In this document: positions 34,901 through 43,476 of the stretch, piece after piece
Numbering within the stretch: position 1 is the first letter of the stretch
Layout of the letters: every line of letters begins with the position of its first letter
Assembly: GCA_937925685.1 (NCBI GenBank)
Contig: CALAMI010000002.1
Coordinates: forward strand, 1-64,000
Reading direction: 5' to 3'
Source: Candidatus Binatia bacterium
GTDB lineage: Bacteria > Desulfobacterota > Binatia > HRBIN30
DNA: 64,000 nucleotides
The notes under the pieces: model-generated
Seen by the model: the letters and a program-made list of their open reading frames with translations, nothing else
Databases searched by the model: none
What the model was told of the DNA's origin: nothing
Translations under genes and position numbers: made by a program

Positions 34901-36712
34901 GTGTTGCGTTCGCGAGTGAGTGCATGGCTAGCGTTGGGGGCCGCGGTATACGCCGCTGGTCCATCAGTCGCCACCGCTCTTTTGCAACGCCCGCATGGTT
35001 ATGAGCTCTTGCGGACAGTTGCCGACCATGCTGTAACCTTCGCGCTTGCACTCACCCTGCTGCTCATGGCTAGCCGAGCCGGACGCTTGCGCGAGTGGGC
35101 GATGGGGATGGTTGGCTTCCTGGGGGCAGTTTACGGGGCTCTTTTGTGGGGGCTGATTGGGTACTGGCTATGGTCGGGGCACCAATTCGACGCGCGCTTT
35201 GCCCTCGATGTCGGCGGTGATGTGGTGCGAACGTTGCTGGCCACGCTCGGGTGGCAACTGGTGGCGATGGTAGTGGGGCTGTTCCTCTTCGGAGCAACCT
35301 TGTGGGGATATTGGAGGCTTGGTGCGCTCTGGCTTCGATCTCGCTCGGTGGAAGTCTTTCGTTCGTGGGCAATCGCATTGCCCCTCAGCTTGCTGGGGGT
35401 GATTTGGGGCTTATGTGCTCATGAACAGCGCCTGGTTTGGCCGGAGCTTGCTGTAGGCCTGGCGCGGGTTTGGAACGAGCCCGTGGTCGCGCCAATTTTT
35501 CCGGATACCGCAAGCTGGCCGGTGCAAGGGGAGGAGAGCGTGTATGTGTTGCAACTCGAGTCAGGCAGCGCCCACGCCCTGAGTGGGTCCGTAGAGTTAC
35601 ACGGCCGCCGTTACGATGGTGATTATGCCCCGAACCTCCGCCGCCTGGCAAAGGAAGGGGTGTTCTTCCCGTTTTTTTGGAGCAACAGCGTACAGTCGAA
35701 CCGAGCCTTGGAAAATATTCTGTGCGCGATCACAAACAACGTAGGCCAGGCACTTTCTTATAATCCCGCCAAGATCGTCAGCGAATGCCTCCCGGCAGTG
35801 CTGCGGCGTGCAGGGTATCGTACGCTGTTTTACGTGGCTTTCGATGACCCGGATTTCATGAATTACCGCAATTTCATTCGCTTCATCGGGTTCGAAGAAT
35901 TCCGTGATGCTCGTTCTCTTGGCATGCCGGTGGATGTGACCTCTTGGGGAATCGATGATTGTCGCTTTTACGATGCGGTATTCCAGGATCTAACTCGGCG
36001 TCCAGTAAACGAGAAACGCTTCGTCTATATTGCGGTCAGCGCCCACCATTATCCCTTTGCGGGTCGGGCGGAGTACGCTCACCTTCACCCGTTTGTTTTG
36101 CCCCAGGCCCCGATCGAGTGGTATTTGAACTCCTGGGTGGAGCAAGATCACTGTCTGGAGACGTTCTCCGCCGGATTCCAGAGGCTCACGCATGGCCAAG
36201 CGCACCTCATCGTCACGCCGGATCACTCTTGGCCCGTCGGGATGCATGGGAACCACCTCAACGACTACGGTTGGTTCGACGAAAACTTTGCAGTGCCTTT
36301 CGTGTACGTCCCGCCGCGCCAACGTGCGGCCGAGTTCCGCACCGGCGAGATCCTTGACGTGCGTCCTAGCTTAGCGGACTTACCGCCGACAGTTTTGGAG
36401 CTCCTGGATGGCAAGCCACGAGCGGGCTCGTTTGCGGGGATCCTGTACAAAGGGGGGGACGCGGACGTGCAGAAAAACAGCGAGTGGTGCCACTTGTTGG
36501 TGCAGCCCTATGGCGGGGGGGCGATTGTCATTCAACGTGCAACAGAGAAGTATGTTTACCATCTGAAGCGCAAACGGCTCGAGCGCTACGACCGCCTTGT
36601 GGATCCTGAAGAACGCGCTCCAGAGCTGGTTGCTGAGCCGATGGAGTACTCGGAGGTGCGGCAGCGTTACTACTGCGAGCGTTACCGCTTGTCTCGACCT
36701 CCTCAGGGTTGA
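34901..36712 (+). CDS. membrane sulfatase-fold protein, LTA-synthase-like
   Basis: 603 residues from a GTG at 34901, the first suitable start after the tRNA; a GTG at 34916 is an alternative. Four or five N-terminal membrane segments (to about residue 180) precede an extracytoplasmic alkaline-phosphatase/sulfatase domain: VLQLESGSAHAL (metal-binding Glu), YDGDYAPNLRRLAKEGVFF, the nucleophile region SVQSNRALENILC, SAHHYPF, and VTPDHSWPVGMHGNH (metal-binding Asp-His). This matches LtaS/phosphoglycerol-transferase-like enzymes that modify envelope glycans or lipids. The nucleophile is not certain: Ser of QSNR aligns near the usual Thr. No lipid carrier genes are adjacent. Confidence 0.83.
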   Translation: MLRSRVSAWLALGAAVYAAGPSVATALLQRPHGYELLRTVADHAVTFALALTLLLMASRAGRLREWAMGMVGFLGAVYGALLWGLIGYWLWSGHQFDARFALDVGGDVVRTLLATLGWQLVAMVVGLFLFGATLWGYWRLGALWLRSRSVEVFRSWAIALPLSLLGVIWGLCAHEQRLVWPELAVGLARVWNEPVVAPIFPDTASWPVQGEESVYVLQLESGSAHALSGSVELHGRRYDGDYAPNLRRLAKEGVFFPFFWSNSVQSNRALENILCAITNNVGQALSYNPAKIVSECLPAVLRRAGYRTLFYVAFDDPDFMNYRNFIRFIGFEEFRDARSLGMPVDVTSWGIDDCRFYDAVFQDLTRRPVNEKRFVYIAVSAHHYPFAGRAEYAHLHPFVLPQAPIEWYLNSWVEQDHCLETFSAGFQRLTHGQAHLIVTPDHSWPVGMHGNHLNDYGWFDENFAVPFVYVPPRQRAAEFRTGEILDVRPSLADLPPTVLELLDGKPRAGSFAGILYKGGDADVQKNSEWCHLLVQPYGGGAIVIQRATEKYVYHLKRKRLERYDRLVDPEERAPELVAEPMEYSEVRQRYYCERYRLSRPPQG

Positions 36713-36715
36713 ACT

Positions 36716-37060
36716 TCAAGGAGAGCTTTCCGTTGGCCCGAGCGAATTTCCCTCCCTGCAGCAAGGGCAAAGCTCGCGCAAGTAGGTGTAAGTATAGATC
36801 CCCGTTTCGTGCCCATCGCCCCAGCGCAAGCTGAGTGCGTACCGTCCGACGACGGACACGTGTTCCAGCCGCACCTGGGTGACCTTGCGAAAACGGCGCA
36901 CTCCGCTGTGCCCTTGGCACTGCGCGCAGGGACACCAGCCGCGGAGGTAGCTCCACGGGTAGCGACTCACATGGCCGTCGCTCCAAGTCACCTGCATGCA
37001 CTCTTCCCCACCGTCTCTGCGCACCTCTATGGGATATGGTTGCGTCGCCGCGTCAGCCAT
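36716..37060 (-). CDS. DUF971 protein (gamma-butyrobetaine hydroxylase-like N-terminal domain)
   Basis: 114-residue small protein. The pattern TWSDGHVSRYPWSYLRGWCPCAQC, then WGDGHETGIYTYTYLRELCPC, is the DUF971 signature, with CPCAQC and CPCC cysteine pairs that probably hold a metal ion or iron-sulfur cluster. DUF971 proteins often sit near Fe-S and P-loop (Mrp-like) genes; none is next to it here. Its start is 11 bp after the stop of the unknown membrane protein upstream, so they form a pair. It ends only 3 bp from the convergent sulfatase-fold gene. Confidence 0.88.
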   Translation of the reverse strand: MADAATQPYPIEVRRDGGEECMQVTWSDGHVSRYPWSYLRGWCPCAQCQGHSGVRRFRKVTQVRLEHVSVVGRYALSLRWGDGHETGIYTYTYLRELCPCCREGNSLGPTESSP

Positions 37061-37071
37061 TCCAAATCGTT

Positions 37072-37707
37072 TTACGATCCGGGAGGAGTTGGTTCTGGTT
37101 TGCGACCGATGACGATGACGTAGGTTTGGTCTTCAGCGAATTCAAAGCCGACCCAATTGGGATTTTCAGCCTTTTTTTGGCGGTAGAATTCTCGATAACC
37201 ACGGCCCGATTGCGTGATCTCGATTCCCGCGTCTTCCAGAGCTTGCTGGGCACTGGCCACGTAAGCCGGCGGGTCTTCGTCTGCTGCAAATACGTAAACC
37301 CCGGGCTTCATGCGGAAGCGAACAGTGGCGTTCCCCTTAACGATCCAACCAGCTTCCTCGAAAGCGCTTTGGATTTGTTTCTGAAAGGCGGCTGCCTCTG
37401 GGTCATTTGGCACCGTGGCAAACCACACCGGGTTGGCCAGACTCGAGTTGGGACCACCTAAGGCACGGACCATCGCTGCCCTTTGGTCTTCCGTGAGGGC
37501 GCGTGCCGAGCCCCCAGAACGGGTGGCCACGCCACTCCCTTGGGTCGACGGAGGCTGGTTGTCTCGCGGTCGTGCAACCATTGAACGGCCCACCTGTGCT
37601 TCTCGTTTGAGTCGATCGATTTCCGCCCGGAGTTCCACGATGTACCAGCCCATGGCGGCAACGACCACCAAGCTCGTGAGAAACGCGGGAACGGCCAAGT
37701 TTCGCAT
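37072..37707 (-). CDS. membrane-anchored protein of unknown function
   Basis: 211 residues. An N-terminal membrane segment (about 4-24) is followed by a short coiled region (ELRAEIDRLKREAQ), a Ser/Gly/Pro linker and a globular domain of about 130 residues (QRAAMVRALGG to YVIVIGRKPEP). The domain looks alpha/beta: FATVPNDPEAAAFQKQIQSAFEEAGW and DPPAYVASAQQALEDAGIEITQ resemble two related halves. I do not recognise a family. The start at 37707 is chosen over 37713 because GGAGG then has proper spacing. It is followed by a DUF971 gene 11 bp downstream. Confidence 0.7.
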   Translation of the reverse strand: MRNLAVPAFLTSLVVVAAMGWYIVELRAEIDRLKREAQVGRSMVARPRDNQPPSTQGSGVATRSGGSARALTEDQRAAMVRALGGPNSSLANPVWFATVPNDPEAAAFQKQIQSAFEEAGWIVKGNATVRFRMKPGVYVFAADEDPPAYVASAQQALEDAGIEITQSGRGYREFYRQKKAENPNWVGFEFAEDQTYVIVIGRKPEPTPPGS

Positions 37708-37747
37708 GCTCATTCCTCCGACGCCGGCAACACGCTGGTCTTTCTAG

Positions 37748-37839
37748 CTAACGAGTTAGGAAATAGACAGTACGCTTTTCGGCGGTGCCTCGAGTTGATT
37801 TGTCCACAAGAGTGGACGATCATCCATAGCTTCGAAGCT
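37748..37839. promoter_or_regulatory. cluster of operator-like palindromes upstream of an acyl-CoA dehydrogenase pair
   Basis: Three dyads lie in the divergent gap: CTAAC-GA-GTTAG (37748-37759), GTCCAC-AAGA-GTGGAC (37802-37817) and AGCTTCGAAGCT (37828-37839). Such symmetry is typical of TetR/GntR-type fatty acid regulators, but no regulator gene is adjacent and the sites are untested. Confidence 0.35.
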
Positions 37840-37859
37840 GTCAGACCGAGAGGGTACGC

Positions 37860-39062
37860 ATGGATTTGACCTACCCACCGCAGTACGAAGACTTTCGCCG
37901 CGAGGTGCGAGCCTGGTTGCGGCGCAATCTCCCCGCTCGAGGTCACGGGCTTGGAGGGCTGGAATACGACGATCCTCGCCGCGTCGAGCGCGCGAAACAA
38001 TGGCAGCGGAAATTGTACGGGGCAGGATACGTGGCGATGACTTGGCCGAAAGAATACGGCGGCCAGGGGGCTGACGTGCTGACCCAGGCGATTGTCCATG
38101 AAGAACTCGTTCGCGCTCAAGCCCCGCCTCTTATTGGCCAAATGGGCATCCAAATGGTTGGGCCTACCCTGATTCAGTTTGGCAGCGAGGAGCAAAAACG
38201 CCGCTTCCTGCCGAAGATTCTCACAGCGGAGGAAATCTGGTGCCAAGGCTATTCAGAACCGAACGCCGGCTCGGACTTGGCTTCACTGCAAACGCGCGCG
38301 GAACTCGTTGGCGACGAATTTATCGTCAACGGTCAGAAGATTTGGACGTCGAATGCGCAATTTGCCGACTGGATGTTTTGTTTGGTTCGCACCGACCCCC
38401 AAGCCCCCAAACATCGGGGGATTTCTTACCTCTTGATCGAGATGAAGTCGCCCGGCATTCGCGTGCGGCCGTTGGTGCAAATGACCGGAGAGCGTGGGTT
38501 CAACGAAGTTTGCTTCGAAAACGTACGGGTGCCTTGTGAAAACCTCGTGGGCGAGCTGAATCAGGGTTGGCAGGTAGCTCAAGCGACATTGCTTCATGAA
38601 CGGAACATGCTGGGCGCCGCCACCACTACCCAGGAATTATTCGCTAGACTCGTGCGGCTAGCGAAATTGTGTACCCGTCAGGGGCGACCGGCCGTGGAGG
38701 ACCCAGTTGTGCGGCAGCGCCTCGGGGCGCTGGCGATGCGCGTGGAAGCCATGCGCTTCCACGCCTATCGGCAGTTGACCACGACAGTTTTAGGCCGCCC
38801 GCGGGGGATTGAGGCCTCGGTAAACAAGCTGGTGTCGACGGAGCTTAATCACGACATCACTGGGTGTGCCCTCGACTTACTGGCGAGCTATGCCACACAG
38901 ACTTCCGAGTCGAAATTTGCAGTCGATAGAGGAAAATGGATTCGCGAGTTCATGTTTACGTTAGGAATGATCATCGGTGGGGGCACATCAGAGATTCAAA
39001 AAAACATCATCGCAGAGCGCGGACTTGGACTCCCTCGTGAGCCGCGCGTGGCTCCCGGGTGA
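37860..39062 (+). CDS. acyl-CoA dehydrogenase, first of a tandem pair
   Basis: 400 residues. Signatures are GYSEPNAGSDLASLQTRAE (substrate/FAD loop, about residue 128), NGQKIWTSNAQFADW and the C-terminal GGGTSEIQKNIIAERGLGLPR, where Gly-Gly-Gly replaces IYE of the simple enzymes. This FadE28/FadE29-like form is often one subunit of an alpha2-beta2 acyl-CoA dehydrogenase that acts on bulky substrates such as steroid side chains. The ATG is preceded by GAGAGGG. The partner gene begins 28 bp downstream. Confidence 0.93.
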   Translation: MDLTYPPQYEDFRREVRAWLRRNLPARGHGLGGLEYDDPRRVERAKQWQRKLYGAGYVAMTWPKEYGGQGADVLTQAIVHEELVRAQAPPLIGQMGIQMVGPTLIQFGSEEQKRRFLPKILTAEEIWCQGYSEPNAGSDLASLQTRAELVGDEFIVNGQKIWTSNAQFADWMFCLVRTDPQAPKHRGISYLLIEMKSPGIRVRPLVQMTGERGFNEVCFENVRVPCENLVGELNQGWQVAQATLLHERNMLGAATTTQELFARLVRLAKLCTRQGRPAVEDPVVRQRLGALAMRVEAMRFHAYRQLTTTVLGRPRGIEASVNKLVSTELNHDITGCALDLLASYATQTSESKFAVDRGKWIREFMFTLGMIIGGGTSEIQKNIIAERGLGLPREPRVAPG

Positions 39063-39090
39063 ACGCCTGCGGGGTGAAGGGGGTCGAACG

Positions 39091-40224
39091 ATGAACTTCG
39101 CATTGTCACCGGAGCAGGAGTTATTGCAACGGGGTGCGCGCGATTTCCTTGCGCATCAGTGGCCGGCGGCGGCTGCCCATACTGTCTTTCACCCTGATCA
39201 TGACGGCTACCCCCGAAAGCTCTACGAGAACATGGCGCAGCTTGGTTGGTTGGGGTTGCTGGCTCCGGTCGAGTTTGGTGGTGTCGGGGGAACGTGCCTA
39301 GACGCTGCGCTTTTGGCAGAGGAGTTGGGGCGCGCAGCAGTGCCCGGCCCTTATCTTGCGAACACATTGTCGATCCTGGTTTTGCGCCAGATCGGGGCCG
39401 CGAGCGTAAGGCGGCAGTGGTTACCCTTGCTGGCGAAGGGGGCGGCAGTCCTCACGCTAGCATGGTTCGAGGAGAACGCCTTCGCGTGGCCGTTCCGCCC
39501 GCAAACTCGCGGATCCATCGGACGCTTCGGCTTGCGTCTCAACGGTACGAAGCGCTTCGTGTTGGACGCTCACGTGGCGGATGGGCTGCTCGTCGTTTGC
39601 ACAATCCCAGTGAGGCAGACACGGTTGACAGCGATTGCCTTGGTACCGAAGGACCGACGGGGCGTGACAATTCATCCCATGAACGATGTGGATCGCACAC
39701 GTCGGCCCTGCGAAGTTGTCTTGGAGGACGTTATCGTGCCTCGGCGTTCGGTGATTGCCATAGGCAGCCAAGCAGAAAAGTTGCTGGCGCGTTTACAAAA
39801 TGCTGCCGCTGTTTTCTTAGCCGCCGATTGCCTCGGGGGCGCCGAGCGACTGTTAGAGATGGCAGTGGAGTACGCGAAGGTTCGGTATCAGTTCGGGCGG
39901 CCGATTGGCTCGTTTCAAGCCGTCAAACACCGCTGCGCCGAGATGGTTGCACAGATAGAGCCAGCGCGTTCTCTCCTGTGGTATGCGGCCCATGCGGTCG
40001 ATGCGCTGCCGCGCCACGCCACTTATGCTGCCTCGTTGGCAAAAGGACACCTGTCCGAGGTATTTAGCCAGGTAGCAGAAAATGCTTTGCGGGTGCTCGG
40101 CGGGATCGGTTTTACATGGGAACATGACCTCCACATTTGGTTCAAGCGTGCGCAATGGAATCGGTTCGCATTTGGGAGTCCCGAATGGCATCGCGAGCGT
40201 GTTGCTCAGGAATGCCGTTGGTGA
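39091..40224 (+). CDS. acyl-CoA dehydrogenase-like subunit, second of a tandem pair
   Basis: 377 residues. It starts MNFALSPEQELLQRGARDFL and has the overall acyl-CoA dehydrogenase fold, but key signatures are weak: the TEPGAGSD loop is absent, and the C-terminal YEGT/GGTSEIQ motif is replaced by GGIGFTWEHDLHIWFKRAQ. Lost active-site residues are usual for the second subunit of heteromeric FadE pairs. The ATG at 39091 is preferred over longer starts that overlap the first subunit gene. I infer that both subunits form one heterotetramer. Confidence 0.88.
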   Translation: MNFALSPEQELLQRGARDFLAHQWPAAAAHTVFHPDHDGYPRKLYENMAQLGWLGLLAPVEFGGVGGTCLDAALLAEELGRAAVPGPYLANTLSILVLRQIGAASVRRQWLPLLAKGAAVLTLAWFEENAFAWPFRPQTRGSIGRFGLRLNGTKRFVLDAHVADGLLVVCTIPVRQTRLTAIALVPKDRRGVTIHPMNDVDRTRRPCEVVLEDVIVPRRSVIAIGSQAEKLLARLQNAAAVFLAADCLGGAERLLEMAVEYAKVRYQFGRPIGSFQAVKHRCAEMVAQIEPARSLLWYAAHAVDALPRHATYAASLAKGHLSEVFSQVAENALRVLGGIGFTWEHDLHIWFKRAQWNRFAFGSPEWHRERVAQECRW

Positions 40225-40304
40225 CAGGCTTTTCGGGGTGACCGAAGCGAAAGGGAAGCGGGGCTTGCCCCCGAACGCGCATCTGCCCTAGGATCGGAGT
40301 TGCT

Positions 40305-41060
40305 GTGTCTCCCGTTGTCAAGCACAGGGCTGACGGCGTGCGCGTCTGGCGCAGGGTCTCGCCGCGGTGGTGGCAGCGGCGAGCACTTGCGCTGGCAACG
40401 ATCACGCTCCTGGCTGGGAGCTTGGCTTGGTGGCGTTTCGCCTTTTTCCCTTTTGGGAGCCTTGAACCCCCAACGGGCCCTACGCGAGGGTATGGACAAG
40501 GTAACGATCTTGCGGCGTCGAACCGGCGCCAACCTCCGGAAGGATCCTCTAGGGTTGTCGGACGCCCGTTACGGCTCGAGATGGGGCGAAGCGAGCAGCG
40601 CCGGCAGAACAGCGCGGCCGAAGTGCAAGGTACCGGTGAGGCCGAGAATGAGAAACCACAGGATGGACTGGAGAGATCCGGCGAAGCGCCGCAAGACCTC
40701 GGGGCCCATCGAGAAGAAGAGGAAGGCGTGAGTGGTATTGCCCTTTTCCCTCCGCCTGGGACGAATCCGCCCAAGAGCGGTCTAATTGTGCCCGATGATT
40801 TCGAATTGCCCCCCGGCTATGTGCGGCACTACCAGGTGACAGATGACGGCAAACCCCTCCCCCCCATTTTGATGTTTCATCCAGATGCTGTGCTGTACGA
40901 TGCCGAAGGAAATCGCATTCCCTTGCCTCCTGACCTTGTAGTGCCGCCGGAGTTGGCCCCACCTGGTTTCCCCCAAGAGTTTCTCCAGGTACCAGAGCAG
41001 GCCGTGCCGTTCTTTGAGCCAGCCCCGAACGATGGGGATTCCGTGGCCACTGACAAGTGA
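40305..41060 (+). CDS. Pro-rich membrane-anchored protein of unknown function
   Basis: 251 residues from a GTG. A positively charged N-terminus leads to one membrane segment (about 28-46). Residues 55-140 are charged and of low complexity. The C-terminal 110 residues have Pro-rich motifs: ELPPGYVRHYQVTDDGKPLPPILMFHP, then GNRIPLPPDLVVPPELAPPGFP. This may be a scaffold or peptidoglycan-proximal protein; the function is unknown. It ends before, and probably is cotranscribed with, the lnt-like gene. Confidence 0.6.
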   Translation: MSPVVKHRADGVRVWRRVSPRWWQRRALALATITLLAGSLAWWRFAFFPFGSLEPPTGPTRGYGQGNDLAASNRRQPPEGSSRVVGRPLRLEMGRSEQRRQNSAAEVQGTGEAENEKPQDGLERSGEAPQDLGAHREEEEGVSGIALFPPPGTNPPKSGLIVPDDFELPPGYVRHYQVTDDGKPLPPILMFHPDAVLYDAEGNRIPLPPDLVVPPELAPPGFPQEFLQVPEQAVPFFEPAPNDGDSVATDK

Positions 41061-41145
41061 CAGCCTCCGTGGCCAGCAAAAGAGCCACTGCCCGCCGCGA
41101 GTTGGAGCGCGGTGGAAAAGATTCGCATGGTGCCGCTTGGGCGGT

Positions 41146-42735
41146 ATGGTTGCAGGGGTGTTGTTGCTTGCCGCGTACGCAAAGGGGGAGCGGCCATACG
41201 TGTATGCGGGCTGGTTTTGCCTTGTGCCTTGGCTCGTTGTGTGGGGCCGATGCCGAACGATGAAAGAACTGTTCACGCTGGTAGCGGTCGGTTCCGCTGC
41301 GTTCATGGGCCTGGCCTTCCCGTGGTTTTCAGCGGCGGTGAGCGCTTACACGGGCTGGCCCCCTTTCCTCGCTACAGCAGTTTTAAGTGCGGCAAGCGTG
41401 TTTTTAGAACCGCAGTTCTTCGTATTAGCTGCGGTGTGGTATTGCCTGCGTCGTTGCCCCTCTTCCGTGGCCAGGACGACTCCGCCCAGCTTGGCCTTGT
41501 TTGCTGCTGCAGCTTATGTGGCTAGCGAGGAGATTGCCCCGACCAAGATTCTAGCCGACAGCCTCGGGCTCGGTTTGTGGCCGGTGCTCGAGTGGGCCCA
41601 GGCTGCAGATCTGGGTGGCGTTCCTCTGCTCACGTTTGCTTTGTTGTTTGCCAACGCGTGCATTGCTTGTACGTGGGAAGATCTGATGAGCCGGCGGTGG
41701 TGTCGAGGGGCGATCCTCACCCTGGCGCTGGCCGCAGCGACTCCCGCATCGTTGTGGCTTTATGGAACGTGGCGTCTGCGAACGGTAGAAGTAGCCGCGT
41801 CAAGGGTTGATCGCCCATATGAATTCCGGATCGGGCTCGTGCAAGGGAATATTTCGCACTACGATCGCCTGCGGGAGCAGATGGGAACCTTTGGGGCAGT
41901 GAGGTATATTTTGGATCGATACCTAGGCTTGACCCAAACCTTACCCGTGGAAGCCGATCTGTGGGCCTGGCCCGAGACGGTGTATCCAACCACTTTTGCC
42001 AAGCCTAAGAGTCACGATGGCCTTCTGTTTGACCGGGAAATCGCTGCATTCGTCCAGAGGCATCAACGGCCACTCATTTTTGGTGCATATGATCGCGACG
42101 ATCTCCGTGAGTACAACGCCGCGTTCGCTTTGCTTCCAGAGCCGGGCGGAGGAATGCGCATCCAGGTCCAGCGCAAACTGCACCCTTTTCCCTTTACCGA
42201 ACACGTGCCGCAGTGGCTCGACAGCGGCTGGTTGCGGGAGCGCTTTCCGTGGTTAGGGACGTGGAGCCCAGGAACCGAGCTTGACGTGGTAGAGATGCGC
42301 GGCCGGGACGGAACAAGATTCGCGGTTGCGATACTTCTTTGTTACGATGCGATTCTCCGAGAGCCGGCACGGCTTGCAGCGGGAGCTGGCGCAGATGTGC
42401 TCCTATCTTTGTCCAATGACTCCTGGTTTGAAAGTGGCACGGGGAAGCGCTGGGCCCTGGTGGCGAGCGCTTTTCGGAGCATCGAGACCAGGAAACCTCA
42501 GGTACGTGTAACCCCCACTGGAATTTCTGCGGTGATTCAGCCTTCTGGTGATGTCCATGTGCTCGTCCCCCAGGGGGTGGAGGGGGCGGCGTTGGCCCGC
42601 GTCGAACTGGGTCCAGGAAATGCAACGTTTTGGGTAAAATGGGGCGCTTGGCTACCGTGGGTGTCCGTCTTGGGCACTTCGCTTCCCTTAGGCTTGTGGG
42701 CCCGGCGTAGATTGCAAAGCAGTGCAAAGCTTTGA
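41146..42735 (+). CDS. lnt: apolipoprotein N-acyltransferase
   Basis: 529-residue inner-membrane enzyme that adds the third acyl chain to lipoproteins, fitting the many lipoproteins in this window. Several membrane segments precede a C-terminal nitrilase domain with the catalytic triad Glu277 (LWAWPETVYP), Lys344 (QRKLHPFPF) and Cys399 (ILLCYDAI), close to E. coli Glu267, Lys335 and Cys387. The start is uncertain: TTG 41137 or ATG 41032 would give a more basic N-terminus but overlap or abut the preceding gene. The 41146 start matches the family spacing best. Confidence 0.9.
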   Translation: MVAGVLLLAAYAKGERPYVYAGWFCLVPWLVVWGRCRTMKELFTLVAVGSAAFMGLAFPWFSAAVSAYTGWPPFLATAVLSAASVFLEPQFFVLAAVWYCLRRCPSSVARTTPPSLALFAAAAYVASEEIAPTKILADSLGLGLWPVLEWAQAADLGGVPLLTFALLFANACIACTWEDLMSRRWCRGAILTLALAAATPASLWLYGTWRLRTVEVAASRVDRPYEFRIGLVQGNISHYDRLREQMGTFGAVRYILDRYLGLTQTLPVEADLWAWPETVYPTTFAKPKSHDGLLFDREIAAFVQRHQRPLIFGAYDRDDLREYNAAFALLPEPGGGMRIQVQRKLHPFPFTEHVPQWLDSGWLRERFPWLGTWSPGTELDVVEMRGRDGTRFAVAILLCYDAILREPARLAAGAGADVLLSLSNDSWFESGTGKRWALVASAFRSIETRKPQVRVTPTGISAVIQPSGDVHVLVPQGVEGAALARVELGPGNATFWVKWGAWLPWVSVLGTSLPLGLWARRRLQSSAKL

Positions 42736-42955
42736 AGCACGATACCTACGGTCAAGGACGACGGTCGCTGCTGCAATCGGGTTGTGCAGCACGAAGATCC
42801 CTGGTAAACGTCGGGACACAATAGGTGCCCGGGACGCATGGGTCCAATGCAATCCCTTCGCTGGCCGTGTGGTTACATGGAGAGGCTCGACGCGACCACT
42901 GCGGCGTTGGCGTGGTTGCTGTAAGCCGTCCGACCCGGAACGAGGGAACTGCCAA

Positions 42956-42969
42956 ATCGCTAGAGCGAT
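42956..42969 (+). promoter_or_regulatory. hairpin just before the RRM gene ribosome binding site
   Basis: ATCGCT-AG-AGCGAT is a perfect 6-bp stem immediately upstream of AAAGGAGGT and the ATG at 42983. Its position could let it influence translation, for example in cold or by autoregulation, but no known riboswitch or thermometer class is recognised. Confidence 0.3.
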
Positions 42970-42982
42970 AAAGGAGGTATAG

Positions 42983-43294
42983 ATGGGTCGGAAACTTTAC
43001 GTTGGGAATCTACCGTTTGATGCCACCGATGCCGACTTGTTGGCTTTGTTCTCTCGTGCAGGGCACTGCGAGTCAGCCGCAGTTGTTACCGACCGGTACA
43101 CAGGGCGTTCCCGAGGCTTCGGTTTCGTCGAGATGGGTTCAGCCGCCGAAGCAGCCCAGGCGATCGAACAACTGAATGGTTACCCCCTCATGGGACGGCC
43201 GATCACTGTGAGCGAAGCACGGGAACAAGGCAGGGGCGGACCAGGGCGGTCGGGTGGCCGAGGCGGTCGCGCCGGCGGTGGCCGGCGTTCCTAA
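42983..43294 (+). CDS. small RRM RNA-binding protein
   Basis: 103-residue cytoplasmic protein with one RNA recognition motif: RNP2 LYVGNL (residues 5-10) and RNP1 RGFGFVEM (about 44-51), followed by a Gly/Arg-rich tail (RGGPGRSGGRGGRAGGGRR). This matches the Rbp family of bacterial cold-inducible RNA-binding proteins. A strong AAAGGAGGT ribosome binding site precedes it. The monocistronic setting and hairpins at both ends suggest post-transcriptional control. Confidence 0.94.
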   Translation: MGRKLYVGNLPFDATDADLLALFSRAGHCESAAVVTDRYTGRSRGFGFVEMGSAAEAAQAIEQLNGYPLMGRPITVSEAREQGRGGPGRSGGRGGRAGGGRRS

Positions 43295-43314
43295 GAGGCC
43301 TAGCCCAAAGTGGT

Positions 43315-43368
43315 GCCCGTGTGGGAGAAAGCTCCCGGGCGCTAACTTAGCCTGGAGTCTCCAGGCTA
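43315..43368. terminator. two hairpins between convergent genes
   Basis: First hairpin: GCCC (43315-43318), then GGGAG-AAAG-CTCCC (43323-43336) and GGGC (43337-43340), a bulged stem with a tetraloop. Second: TAGCCTGGAG (43348-43357) and CTCCAGGCTA (43359-43368), a perfect 10-bp repeat with one centre base. They follow the RRM stop by 20 bp. No T tract follows, so a bidirectional terminator or mRNA-stabilising role is inferred. Confidence 0.45.
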
Positions 43369-43476
43369 GCGAAGGAGCCTGCTCACTTGGTGAGTCATTA
43401 CGGTGCCAAGCGTGCTTTGCTCAAGGGTTGGACCTTGGCTCGGGTGTGCGAGCGCTGCTTTGGTTGAAGACGGTGC

